NCBI GenBank assembly: GCA_947631385.1
Contig: CANRLE010000005.1
Coordinates: 1-28,939, forward strand
Length of the DNA: 28,939 nt
Direction: 5' to 3'
Origin: an uncultured Clostridia bacterium
Lineage (GTDB): Bacteria > Bacillota > Clostridia > TANB77 > CAG-508
Shown: piece after piece, positions 1 to 6,855 of the stretch
Layout: each line of letters starts with the position of its first letter
How positions within the stretch are numbered: the first letter of the stretch is position 1
Translations under genes and position numbers: made by a program
The notes under the pieces: generated by a model
Told to the model about the DNA's origin: nothing
The model's database searches: none
What the model saw: only the letters and a program-made list of their open reading frames with translations

Positions 1-1
1 T

Positions 2-101
2 ACACAAATCGTTTTTCCAGTATGGGTTGCAACTATATGTGCCGCAATAGCGCGGTATAACAGCATCTAAGTTGTTGATAAAATACAGCAAAAAGGAGTA
101 A
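2..101 (+). CDS. spmA: Spore maturation protein A, C-terminal end, with +1 frameshift
   Basis: Only the last ~33 codons are in the window. The frame entering at base 2 reads TQIVFPVWVATICAAIA, a hydrophobic segment matching the C-terminal membrane part of SpmA as I recall the family (...ATICSTIAGITAAKL...). In that frame the next codon is CGG (53-55) and the frame ends seven codons later at 68-70. If the C at 53 is skipped, reading resumes at GGT (54-56) and gives GITASKLLIKYSKKE, the expected family ending, with a TAA at 99-101. That stop lies 4 bases before the spmB ATG, and the spmB Shine-Dalgarno AAGGAG sits inside the spmA end, the usual tight spmA-spmB coupling. SpmA and SpmB are membrane proteins needed for spore core dehydration. 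Identity rests on the tail and on the neighbour; the frameshift is inferred from family similarity. Confidence 0.8.
53..56 (+). other. Putative +1 recoding site CGG-T in spmA
   Basis: The upstream frame reads GCA ATA GCG CGG TAT AAC AGC ATC TAA. Skipping the C of CGGT gives GCG-GGT-ATA-ACA and restores the conserved Ala-Gly-Ile-Thr-Ala of SpmA. This is one of three in-frame CGG codons found in the window, and all three are at frameshift points. Confidence 0.6.
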
Positions 102-105
102 AATA

Positions 106-633
106 ATGACATTTATCAACTTTATATCAAATTTAGCAATGCCACTAATAATTTTAATAATAATTACATATGGAGTAATAGAAAAAAACAAAGTATTTGA
201 CACTTTTTTAGAAGGTGCAAAAGAAGGTTTAGATATAGTAATTAGCATTTTACCAACTTTAATTGGATTATTTGTTGCTATTGGAGCTCTAAGAAGTTCA
301 GGGATTTTAGATATAATTATACATTTTATAACACCATTATTAAATGTATTTCATTTTCCAAATGAAATTATGCCATTAGCTATGCTTAGACCGATTTCAG
401 GAAGCGGCTCGATAGCTATTGCAACAGATATTATGAAAAACTATGGAGTAGATACAAATATAGGAATGATAGCATCTACAATAATGGGTTCAACAGAAAC
501 AACATTGTATACAATTGCAATTTATACCAGTTGTGTAAAAATAAAAAAGACCAGATTTGTATTACTGGCAGCTTTAGTGGCAGATATTGTGGGAATGATT
601 GTAAGTGTAGGAATATGTAGAATTATGTCGTAA
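106..633 (+). CDS. spmB: Spore maturation protein B
   Basis: A 175-residue integral membrane protein of the nucleoside-recognition (Gate) domain family, the usual length for SpmB. It acts with SpmA in the developing spore to dehydrate the core and give heat resistance. The conserved block RPISGSGSIAIATDIM, followed by a TDTNIG-like segment (here VDTNIGMIASTIMGSTETT), is diagnostic. Hydrophobic helices occur at about residues 4-22, 45-65, 110-130 and 150-173. The start ATG is preceded by AAGGAG at a good distance, inside the 3' end of spmA, so the two are translationally coupled. No terminator with a clear U-tract follows; a new promoter begins 9 bases after the stop. No in-frame CGG codon. 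Confidence 0.95.
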   Translation: MTFINFISNLAMPLIILIIITYGVIEKNKVFDTFLEGAKEGLDIVISILPTLIGLFVAIGALRSSGILDIIIHFITPLLNVFHFPNEIMPLAMLRPISGSGSIAIATDIMKNYGVDTNIGMIASTIMGSTETTLYTIAIYTSCVKIKKTRFVLLAALVADIVGMIVSVGICRIMS

Positions 634-641
634 AGTTTTTG

Positions 642-670
642 TTGACAAATGGAAAAAACTGGTATATAAT
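642..670 (+). promoter_or_regulatory. Consensus sigma-A promoter
   Basis: TTGACA (642-647), a 17-base spacer and TATAAT (665-670): a perfect vegetative promoter pointing into the 634-912 gap. The expected start of transcription, 7 bases after the -10 box, falls at about base 677, exactly on an ATG. What it transcribes is uncertain (see the mini-ORF and the inverted repeat). Confidence 0.7.
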
Positions 671-676
671 TGGACC

Positions 677-775
677 ATGATAACAAAAATTTTATTATTT
701 ATATTCATTTTTTTAATCGTAAAAAAGATTATAATTCATTTATTAACAAAACAAATCTTAAAAGAGATTTCCTAA
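677..775 (+). CDS. Possible 32-residue hydrophobic peptide (uncertain)
   Basis: An ATG at the predicted transcription start of the 642-670 promoter opens a 32-codon frame beginning MITKILLFIFIFLIVKKII. It has one strongly hydrophobic segment (residues 5-15) followed by a lysine-rich amphipathic tail (KK, K, K), the general look of small membrane peptides including some type I toxins. There is no Shine-Dalgarno; if real it would be a leaderless message. A 32-codon open frame is not rare in DNA this AT-rich, and the transcript may be non-coding. The short frame is seen directly; its expression is a guess. Confidence 0.25.
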   Translation: MITKILLFIFIFLIVKKIIIHLLTKQILKEIS

Positions 776-790
776 TTACAAGTTTTTAAT

Positions 791-897
791 TTTGTAGAGA
801 AAATATCCCCCTGAAAAATAAATTAAACTAATAAAAAATATTTTGTTCAGCCCCTATTTATTATGAAATGATTGTTTTTTCTTATTTTCTCTACAAA
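791..897. repeat. Long-range inverted repeat, possible structured RNA or MITE-like element
   Basis: A 15-base arm at 791-805 (TTTGTAGAGAAAATA) is exactly complementary to 883-897. Inside, CTGAA (811-815) can pair with TTCAG (846-850), flanked on both sides by runs of C (CCCCC at 807-811 and CCCC at 851-854), giving a symmetric C-rich internal loop on the + strand or a G-rich one on the - strand. It lies between the convergent genes spmB and rlmH. There is no U-tract, so it is not a plain intrinsic terminator. It could be a small RNA made from the 642 promoter, or a miniature element with 15-base terminal inverted repeats. Confidence 0.5.
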
Positions 898-912
898 TTC
901 AATTAAATATAA

Positions 913-1392
913 TTATCTATGATAAATTTCGCCGTTAGTAATTTTAAAAGCCCTAAAAATTTGCTCTAAAAGAAATACACGAATAAGTTGATGAGGAAAA
1001 GTCATATTAGAAAAGCTTATTTTTTGATGGCATAAACTTAATAAATCTTGATTTAATCCTAAAGAGCCACCAATAATAAAAGTAATATGGCTAGAAGTCA
1101 TAGAAATCTTATCAATCTCCAAAGAAAAATCTTCTGAAGAAAGAGCTTTTCCTTTCAAATCTAAAGCAATTATGTAAGAATCCTTTTTTAGATGACTAAT
1201 AATATTATTATTTTCTTTTGTCTTAATATCATTTGCTAAACTATTATTCAACTTGTCTGGTATCTTTTCATCTGGTAACTCTAAAATATCTAATTTACAA
1301 TAACGAGACAACCTTTTACTATATTCATTAATAGCATCTTTTAAATAAGTTTCCTTTAATTTACCAACACAGATAATTTGAATTGTTAACAT
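913..1392 (-). CDS. rlmH: 23S rRNA pseudouridine-1915 N3-methyltransferase RlmH
   Basis: 159 residues, the normal RlmH length. The SPOUT-family enzyme uses S-adenosylmethionine to methylate pseudouridine 1915 in helix 69 of 23S rRNA in the assembled ribosome. The start MLTIQIICVGKLK is typical, the SAM-binding knot loop IGGSLGL is at about residues 107-113, and the protein ends in the signature AFKI-NGEIYHR. The ATG is preceded by GGAG at about 7 bases. It follows walJ by 9 bases, so murA-walJ-rlmH form one operon. walJ (yycJ) and rlmH are also near one another in Bacillus. Its 3' end faces spmB. Confidence 0.95.
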   Translation of the reverse strand: MLTIQIICVGKLKETYLKDAINEYSKRLSRYCKLDILELPDEKIPDKLNNSLANDIKTKENNNIISHLKKDSYIIALDLKGKALSSEDFSLEIDKISMTSSHITFIIGGSLGLNQDLLSLCHQKISFSNMTFPHQLIRVFLLEQIFRAFKITNGEIYHR

Positions 1393-1401
1393 TATACACT
1401 C

Positions 1402-2193
1402 CTAAATATGTATTAATTTGCTAGGAACATCTCTACTAGCAACACATAAGCTTAAATTACTTTGGTCAAAATTATGATTAGCAATTAACTCATCAACTAC
1501 TGTTTGATAAGCAAGCTCTGGAAAATTGCTTTCTTTGCTCAAATGACCTAGCATAGCATTTTTCAATCCAGAGGACAATAAATGTGAAATTGTTTTGCCA
1601 GCAATTTCGTTAGATAAATGACCAGTTGGACCAGCAATTCTAGCTTTTAGTGGAAAAGGATAAGAAGAACAACGTAGAACTTCAGGGTCATAATTTGCTT
1701 CCAAAAGTATAAATAAACTTTCTTCTAAATTATTTAAAATATTATCTGTCATATGTCCAATATCAGTAGCTATACTTATCTTTTTAGTACCATTCCATAT
1801 ATTAAATCCACAAGGATTAGCTGCATCATGTGGAATAGAAAAAGGCTTAATATCTAAATCTCCAATAGAAAACTTATCAGTAACTTTAAAAGTTTTAATA
1901 TTATTACTAGATATTTTATCTCTTTGCTTTGGCATAGCATCTAAGGTTTCTTGATTAACAAAAACAGGTAAATCGAATTTATTTGAAAAAGTACCCAAAC
2001 CTTGAACATGGTCTGTATGTTCATGTGTAACAAGAATTCCATCTAAAGTAGAAGGTTCAATATTCATATCTAATAATGCATTTTCGATTTTCTTACTACT
2101 TACTCCAGCATCAACCAAGAGTCTTGTGTTATTTGTTTCAATAAATAAACTATTACCACTACTTCCACTATATAAACTACAAAAATTAAACAT
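1402..2193 (-). CDS. walJ: WalJ/YycJ-family metallo-beta-lactamase-fold hydrolase
   Basis: A metallo-beta-lactamase-fold protein of the YycJ family, ~263 residues. The zinc motif THEHTDH lies near the N-terminus, about residue 56, with a family N-terminal signature CSLYSGSSGNS and later ligands in PHDAANPCGF, IATDIGH and GHLS. In Bacillus the family member is linked to the WalRK cell-wall operon and may be a nuclease or exonuclease; the substrate here is unknown. An in-frame ATG four codons further upstream (2205) is directly abutted by the Shine-Dalgarno AAAGGA with no spacing, so the ATG at 2193, which gives the family start MFNFCSLYSG, is preferred. It lies downstream of murA and upstream of rlmH. 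Confidence 0.88.
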   Translation of the reverse strand: MFNFCSLYSGSSGNSLFIETNNTRLLVDAGVSSKKIENALLDMNIEPSTLDGILVTHEHTDHVQGLGTFSNKFDLPVFVNQETLDAMPKQRDKISSNNIKTFKVTDKFSIGDLDIKPFSIPHDAANPCGFNIWNGTKKISIATDIGHMTDNILNNLEESLFILLEANYDPEVLRCSSYPFPLKARIAGPTGHLSNEIAGKTISHLLSSGLKNAMLGHLSKESNFPELAYQTVVDELIANHNFDQSNLSLCVASRDVPSKLIHI

Positions 2194-2212
2194 TTCTTTA
2201 TACATTCCTTTG

Positions 2213-3472
2213 TTATTCTTTTACTCTTTTGATATTAGCTCCAATTTTTTTAAATTTTTCCTCTATATTTTCATATCCTCTATCAATATGTTCTAAATTT
2301 TGAATTTCTGTTGTGCCCTCTGCAGCTATTCCAGCAATAACAAGTGCAGCACCTGCACGTAAATCGGAAGAACATACAGGAGCGCCAGTTAATTTTTTTA
2401 CACCTTCAAAAAAGGCAGATTTGCCTTGGGCTGTAATTTTAGCACCCATTTTATTTAATTCTTCTGTATATTGAAATCTAGAATCCCAAATACTTTCATG
2501 AATCATACTATTTCCATTTGCTAAAGCCAATACAACACCCATTTGTGGTTGTAAATCAGTTGGAAATCCAGGATAAGGTAATGTTTTAATAGTAGCCTTA
2601 CTTGGTCTTTTATTGCACCAAACATGAATACTATCAATATTATCTTCTACATTTCCACCTACTTCGATAATTTTGGCAGTAATAGACTCTAAATGCTTAG
2701 TAATACAATTTTTAATAACCAAGTCACCTCTAGTTGCCACAGCAGCAAGCATAAAAGTACCAGCTTCAATTTGGTCAGGAACGACAGAATAACTAGCATT
2801 TCCATGTAATTTTGAAACACCGTTAATTTTAATAACATCAGTTCCAGCGCCTCTAATATCAGCACCCATTGTATTTAAAAAGTTTGCTACGTCAACAATA
2901 TGAGGCTCTTTTGCAGCATTATCAATAATAGTAGTTCCCTTTGCTAAAACGCTTGCTAGCATAACATTAATAGTTGCTCCAACAGAAACAATATCCATAT
3001 AAATAGGGCATCCTGTCAATTTTTTAGCCTTTGCATAAATAGTACCCTTTTCAACAGTAACAGTAGCACCTAATCTTTCAAAACCTTTAATATGTTGGTC
3101 AATAGGTCTAGCTCCAAGCTTACATCCGCCAGGCATACCAACTTCAATTTCTCCTTTTCGACCTAGCATGGCTCCAATAATATAATAAGAAGCTCTAAAT
3201 TTACTAGTTAAATCTAAAGGTGCTTTAGTTGTTGTTATATTTGATGTATCAACAGTAATACTATTTTTATTGTTCCAAGTTATTTTAGCACCTAACTTTT
3301 CTAATATTTCACAAGATATTTTAATATCGCTTATATTTGGCAAATTTTCAATAGTACAGCTACCATTAATTAAAAGAGTAGCAGGTAAAATTGCAACAGC
3401 TGCATTCTTAGCACCACTAATAGAAACTTCACCTTTCAAAGATGTTGGACCTTCTATAATCAATTTTTCCAA
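2213..3472 (-). CDS. murA: UDP-N-acetylglucosamine 1-carboxyvinyltransferase (MurA)
   Basis: 419 residues, full length. It transfers enolpyruvate from phosphoenolpyruvate to UDP-GlcNAc, the first committed step of peptidoglycan synthesis in the cytoplasm. Seen in the sequence: GAKNAA (Lys22, Asn23 of the active site), the catalytic loop MPGGCKLGARP with Cys117 (the fosfomycin target), and the C-terminal DLRAGAALVIAGIAAEGTT block. The start codon is TTG, preceded by GGGGG eight bases away, an unusual start that may limit translation. A terminator for spoIIR lies immediately upstream, so murA must start from its own promoter; a weak TATTAT near 3492 is the only candidate I see. Confidence 0.96.
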   Translation of the reverse strand: MEKLIIEGPTSLKGEVSISGAKNAAVAILPATLLINGSCTIENLPNISDIKISCEILEKLGAKITWNNKNSITVDTSNITTTKAPLDLTSKFRASYYIIGAMLGRKGEIEVGMPGGCKLGARPIDQHIKGFERLGATVTVEKGTIYAKAKKLTGCPIYMDIVSVGATINVMLASVLAKGTTIIDNAAKEPHIVDVANFLNTMGADIRGAGTDVIKINGVSKLHGNASYSVVPDQIEAGTFMLAAVATRGDLVIKNCITKHLESITAKIIEVGGNVEDNIDSIHVWCNKRPSKATIKTLPYPGFPTDLQPQMGVVLALANGNSMIHESIWDSRFQYTEELNKMGAKITAQGKSAFFEGVKKLTGAPVCSSDLRAGAALVIAGIAAEGTTEIQNLEHIDRGYENIEEKFKKIGANIKRVKE

Positions 3473-3503
3473 TTTAATAACCCCCAGTATAATATCTTTG
3501 CGT

Positions 3504-3530
3504 TAAAAAAGAGTGTTGATATAACACTCT
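3504..3530 (-). terminator. Intrinsic terminator of spoIIR
   Basis: On the - strand AGAGTGTT-ATATC-AACACTCT (8-base-pair perfect stem, 3510-3530) is followed by TTTTTT. It lies between the spoIIR stop and the murA start. Confidence 0.85.
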
Positions 3531-3570
3531 ATTACTATTAAAATATAACATAAACTTGCGACGAATGCAA

Positions 3571-4212
3571 CTATTTTTTAGCAGTAATTAGACCTGTATT
3601 TGTAAAAAACTCTAATAATTTAAATTTAAACTGTACTTTATGGTTAGAAGAATCGGAAACTAAAGCAAATTCTTCTTCTGTTAAATTATCTTTCATTACG
3701 TCTTTAGATTCATCTGGTACAATACCAGAGCTAATATCTACAAAGCATAGGGGAGGGAACATTACACACCACCAGTTTTGGCCTTTAGCTTCTCCAATTT
3801 CAACTCTTAAGGCATCATAATATCCAGCTGGTAAAGAGATATCTCCATAATTTTTTGTAGGAAATTCAAAATTTCCAATATTTATTTTAACACTATATGA
3901 ATAACCATTTTCTTTTATTGTGTTAGTAGCAATTTCTTCAAATTTATTTTTATTTTCTTCAACAATTGAAATAGCTTCTTGCTTTGATTTACAATCTTTA
4001 CAAATAGAATTCATATAAGATAATAAATTATCACGCACTATATATTTTAAATCTTGATCTTCTTTACTATCACTATTAGCAATTACATGCAAACGAAAAA
4101 CACTATTTGCAATATCACTAGAAATATTTTGTGCATAAGAAATGGCACAAATAGAACTATATAGAAAAAGAAGAAAAGTCAAGATAATTACCATTTTTAA
4201 ATTTTTTTTCAT
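3571..4212 (-). CDS. spoIIR: Stage II sporulation protein R
   Basis: 213 residues with an N-terminal signal/anchor segment (about residues 7-27, ending SYAQ). SpoIIR is made in the forespore, crosses into the intermembrane space and triggers the SpoIIGA protease to process pro-sigma-E in the mother cell. Family motifs: VFRLHVIANSDS (about 38-49), VRDNLL, FPTKNYGDISLPAGYYDALRVEIG, and the tryptophan-rich NWWCVMFPPLCFVD. The start has a strong AAAGGAGG. A sigma-F-like promoter and a Spo0A-box-like sequence lie upstream, and a perfect terminator follows, so it is transcribed alone. Confidence 0.95.
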   Translation of the reverse strand: MKKNLKMVIILTFLLFLYSSICAISYAQNISSDIANSVFRLHVIANSDSKEDQDLKYIVRDNLLSYMNSICKDCKSKQEAISIVEENKNKFEEIATNTIKENGYSYSVKINIGNFEFPTKNYGDISLPAGYYDALRVEIGEAKGQNWWCVMFPPLCFVDISSGIVPDESKDVMKDNLTEEEFALVSDSSNHKVQFKFKLLEFFTNTGLITAKK

Positions 4213-4233
4213 AAGTTTGCCTCCTTTACTATC

Positions 4234-4261
4234 ATTATTAACAATTTAGAAAATTTTATAC
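4234..4261 (-). promoter_or_regulatory. Candidate sigma-F-type promoter of spoIIR
   Basis: On the - strand GTATA (4261-4257), a 14-base spacer, then GTTAATAAT (4242-4234). This resembles the forespore sigma-F/sigma-G pattern (GTATA, GGnnAnAnT), with one mismatch at the second G. Its position just upstream of spoIIR, a classic sigma-F target, supports it. Confidence 0.4.
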
Positions 4262-4280
4262 AAAAATAGAAAAAATATTG

Positions 4281-4290
4281 TTTGTCGAAT
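4281..4290. promoter_or_regulatory. Spo0A-box-like sequence
   Basis: TTTGTCGAAT matches the 0A-box core TGTCGAA exactly. It lies in the divergent gap between spoIIR and the + strand gene at 4415, 28 bases upstream of the -35 of that gene. A single match in AT-rich DNA is weak evidence. Confidence 0.35.
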
Positions 4291-4317
4291 TGTGCGATGA
4301 ATTTATTTGAAATATTA

Positions 4318-4346
4318 TTGACATATTTGTAAAGAAATGGTAAAAT
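4318..4346 (+). promoter_or_regulatory. Sigma-A promoter of the 4415 gene
   Basis: TTGACA (4318-4323), a 17-base spacer, TAAAAT (4341-4346). It leaves a leader of about 60 bases before the ATG. Confidence 0.7.
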
Positions 4347-4414
4347 TTACCAGTAATCAAAAATGAAAACACAAGAGTTCCGTAGAAATTTATTAAAGGA
4401 AGGACGAGTGTCTA

Positions 4415-4885
4415 ATGAAAAAAGAAGAAAATACGAAAGAAAAAATATGTGCATTTTATGCAAGTGATTATCATTTTGAAATGATAAGTTTACCTTATAT
4501 CAACAAAAAAATGGAAGAAAATAATGATGTAGTAATTTTAACAGAAAATGATTTAGAAGAAACAATGCAAACATTTTTAAGTAAAATAAATTTAAAAGAA
4601 GAAAAAAAGGAAAAAATATTAAAATTAAATTGGAAAAATAATAATTTAGAAAAAATAAATAAATTGAAAGAAAAAATAAATGAAAAAAAGAATTTAATAA
4701 TTTTTATAAAAGGAAAAGAAAGTTATATTAATTATACAAATCGCAAAATAGGAAAATGGATTCCAGAAAAAAAGGAAGTTAAAATTGTAGATTGTTATAA
4801 TATTGAAGAAGTAGGAGAAAATCTAGAAGAAATCGTATCAAAATATCAAAAAATTTTGCGTACAGCAGGGGAGATAGAAGTATAA
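4415..4885 (+). CDS. Hypothetical protein, 156 residues
   Basis: I do not recognise a family. It is a soluble, highly charged protein rich in Lys and Glu, with no signal peptide or membrane segment. An alternating hydrophobic/helix pattern (KICAFYASDYHFEMISLPYI; NDVVILTENDL; KKNLIIFIKGKESYI; KEVKIVDCYNI) suggests a small alpha/beta Rossmann-like fold with four strands, with one coil-like stretch at about residues 58-92. It is transcribed alone from a good sigma-A promoter and ends at a strong terminator, so it is probably a real single-gene unit. GGAAGGA lies about 13 bases before the ATG, a little far. No function is proposed. Confidence 0.75.
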   Translation: MKKEENTKEKICAFYASDYHFEMISLPYINKKMEENNDVVILTENDLEETMQTFLSKINLKEEKKEKILKLNWKNNNLEKINKLKEKINEKKNLIIFIKGKESYINYTNRKIGKWIPEKKEVKIVDCYNIEEVGENLEEIVSKYQKILRTAGEIEV

Positions 4886-4898
4886 TTGTAAATATAAA

Positions 4899-4930
4899 AA
4901 ACATGGAAATATTTTTTATTTCCATGTTTT
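4899..4930. terminator. Bidirectional intrinsic terminator
   Basis: AAACATGGAAAT (4899-4910) pairs with ATTTCCATGTTT (4918-4929), a 12-base-pair stem, with T-runs on both strands. It serves the convergent genes at 4415 (+) and 4936 (-). Confidence 0.9.
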
Positions 4931-4935
4931 GATAC

Positions 4936-6672
4936 TTATCTTAAATTAATAAAATTATCCTCTGGAGTAGTTGTTTTCACATCATCATTAGATTCTAAGT
5001 TAGGAGTATCTGGTTTAGTTTTCATATGAGACCTAATACTTTGTACACTAGCTTTTGTGCGTTCTCTTTCTTCAGCCAGAATCTGTTCTACATCCAGGTT
5101 ATTAGCATTTTTCTCAATATGATTATCCGCATTATATACTTTAATTCCATCAAAATTCTTTGCTTTTGTTTCTTTTTGTGTTTCTGGTTCAGAAGCAGTA
5201 GTAGGTTGTTGAGTTGTATTAGGAAGTTGATTTTCAATATTACTTAGAGTTTCATTCTTATCAAAAAGTTTTCCTAAAACTTTAGCACCTAAACGTTTTT
5301 CTGTTCTAGCAAATTTATTTCTTCTAAATTTTTCTAGTATGCTTATTCCTTGTAAGTTATGAATTAATTCAAAAGGCAAATCTTTTTTTGTATGTAGACT
5401 AGAAATATAGTCTTTTAATTGTTCTGGATTTTTTTCTAAAGCTATTACAATTTCTGGATTTACTTTTCTACGTAGTAATAGTCCTCTAAAAAATCCTCCT
5501 GCAATTTCTTTACATTTTTTTGCTATATCTAAATTTTTAAATATTAATTTTTTTGACTCAAAGGCATCTTTTATAGTTTCTGTTTTGTCATTGCCTTTGT
5601 TATCTTTCCAATAAATAGTTCCATCTTTTTCTGATATTTCAACATATTCAATTTTTTTTGCAGTTTCTTCTGAGTTACTTTCTAATTTTTCTTTAATTTC
5701 TTTTTCTACTTTATCCATTGTTTCTAACGTTGCAAGAGGGTAAGATATTTTATGCTTTGGATTATTTTCAATAGAGCTTCTTAATTTTCCTAAATCTCTA
5801 AAAAAGTCATTACTATTGTTAGTAGCAGTATTATTATTTTCTTGAGGTTTTTCTTCAGGACTTTTTTGTTCAAGCATAAAATCTCCTGTATAAATTTGAT
5901 CATCTGGTAATTCAGGAGGCATTTTGAATGGATCAATTAAAGAATTTCTATAAATTTCACATTTTTTTGAAGTCTCTTGAAGTTCATACTTTTGTTGAAT
6001 CAAATTTGTTATATCTTCATTGATTTTTTTGAAATCTTCTCCATTTGTTGGATTACCATTTTCATCATATACATAAGAAAAATTATTCATTTCTAATTGC
6101 TTTGTTTTACGCATCATTTCTATTTCTAGTAATTTTTCATCTGTTTCTTTTTTTAGTTGCATTAATTCTTTTCTAGTGCTATCTTGTAAATCATTAACTT
6201 TTTTATAAATTTCTTCTCTTAAAACTCTTTCTTTTTGTCTTTTTTCAGTTATCATTTCTTGTCTTTCTTCTTGTAATTTTTCTAGTTCTGTATTAATTTC
6301 TTCTTTTCTATGTGTTCTAGCTGAAGTTCTATCTTTTTTTAATCTTTTTACTTCTTCTTGAATTGTTTGACTTTCTTGATCAGTTTCTTCTAATTTCTTT
6401 TTATATTCTGCCTTTAGTTTACTATCTGTAACTTGCTCCATTTCTTTTTCTAATCTTTCTCTATGTAAAGCATTTCTATTTAATTCTATTTCTTTGTCTT
6501 TAATTCCTTGATTTAACATTTCAATACTCAAAGAATCTTTTTTTAGAGATAACTTCTTTTTATTAATTTCATCATCCTTTTTTATTAATTCTACGTTTTT
6601 ATCTGTCTTCATAAAATTTTGTTCTTGTTCTTGATAATGCTTCATGATATCTTCAACATTTTTTGTATCCAT
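4936..6672 (-). CDS. Large coiled-coil protein of unknown function
   Basis: About 578 residues, not recognised. The first ~230 residues are an almost continuous charged coiled coil (repeats of E, K, Q, R with Leu/Ile/Met spacing). A middle part (about 230-290) is Pro/Asn rich, followed by a more globular segment (about 290-450, including KIEYVEISEKDGTIYWKD and FFRGLLLRRKVNPEI) and a low-complexity Thr/Gln/Pro-rich tail. There is no signal peptide or membrane segment, so it is probably cytoplasmic and structural or scaffold-like. The open frame extends upstream to a TTG at 6693, but the Shine-Dalgarno AAGGAAGGGGA lies inside that extension, so the ATG at 6672 is the start. It is transcribed alone, with its own promoter and terminator. 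Confidence 0.8.
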   Translation of the reverse strand: MDTKNVEDIMKHYQEQEQNFMKTDKNVELIKKDDEINKKKLSLKKDSLSIEMLNQGIKDKEIELNRNALHRERLEKEMEQVTDSKLKAEYKKKLEETDQESQTIQEEVKRLKKDRTSARTHRKEEINTELEKLQEERQEMITEKRQKERVLREEIYKKVNDLQDSTRKELMQLKKETDEKLLEIEMMRKTKQLEMNNFSYVYDENGNPTNGEDFKKINEDITNLIQQKYELQETSKKCEIYRNSLIDPFKMPPELPDDQIYTGDFMLEQKSPEEKPQENNNTATNNSNDFFRDLGKLRSSIENNPKHKISYPLATLETMDKVEKEIKEKLESNSEETAKKIEYVEISEKDGTIYWKDNKGNDKTETIKDAFESKKLIFKNLDIAKKCKEIAGGFFRGLLLRRKVNPEIVIALEKNPEQLKDYISSLHTKKDLPFELIHNLQGISILEKFRRNKFARTEKRLGAKVLGKLFDKNETLSNIENQLPNTTQQPTTASEPETQKETKAKNFDGIKVYNADNHIEKNANNLDVEQILAEERERTKASVQSIRSHMKTKPDTPNLESNDDVKTTTPEDNFINLR

Positions 6673-6723
6673 TAAAAATCCCCTTCCTTTCAAGGTAATG
6701 TAAATTTAATAACATTCTCTTAT

Positions 6724-6752
6724 ATTATATCATGTGCACATAAATTTTTCAA
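6724..6752 (-). promoter_or_regulatory. Sigma-A promoter of the coiled-coil gene
   Basis: On the - strand TTGAAA (6752-6747), a 17-base spacer, TATAAT (6729-6724), about 50 bases upstream of the start codon. Confidence 0.65.
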
Positions 6753-6817
6753 CAATTTTATGTAAAATTACATAAAATTTAATAAAAATGTAATATCTTG
6801 GTAACAATTGTTAAAAT

Positions 6818-6855
6818 AAAAAAGAAACAGATAATTGATTTAATTATTTGTTTCT
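6818..6855 (-). terminator. Intrinsic terminator of trmFO
   Basis: On the - strand AGAAACA-A-ATAATT / AATTAT-C-TGTTTCT forms a 13-base-pair stem with one mismatch, followed by TTTTTT. The left arm overlaps the last codons of trmFO. Confidence 0.8.

Noticed and set aside
677..897. 6S RNA
   Set aside because: A terminal stem and internal loops are present, but the overall length, the asymmetric interior and the lack of a recognisable central bubble do not fit the Firmicute 6S pattern well enough.
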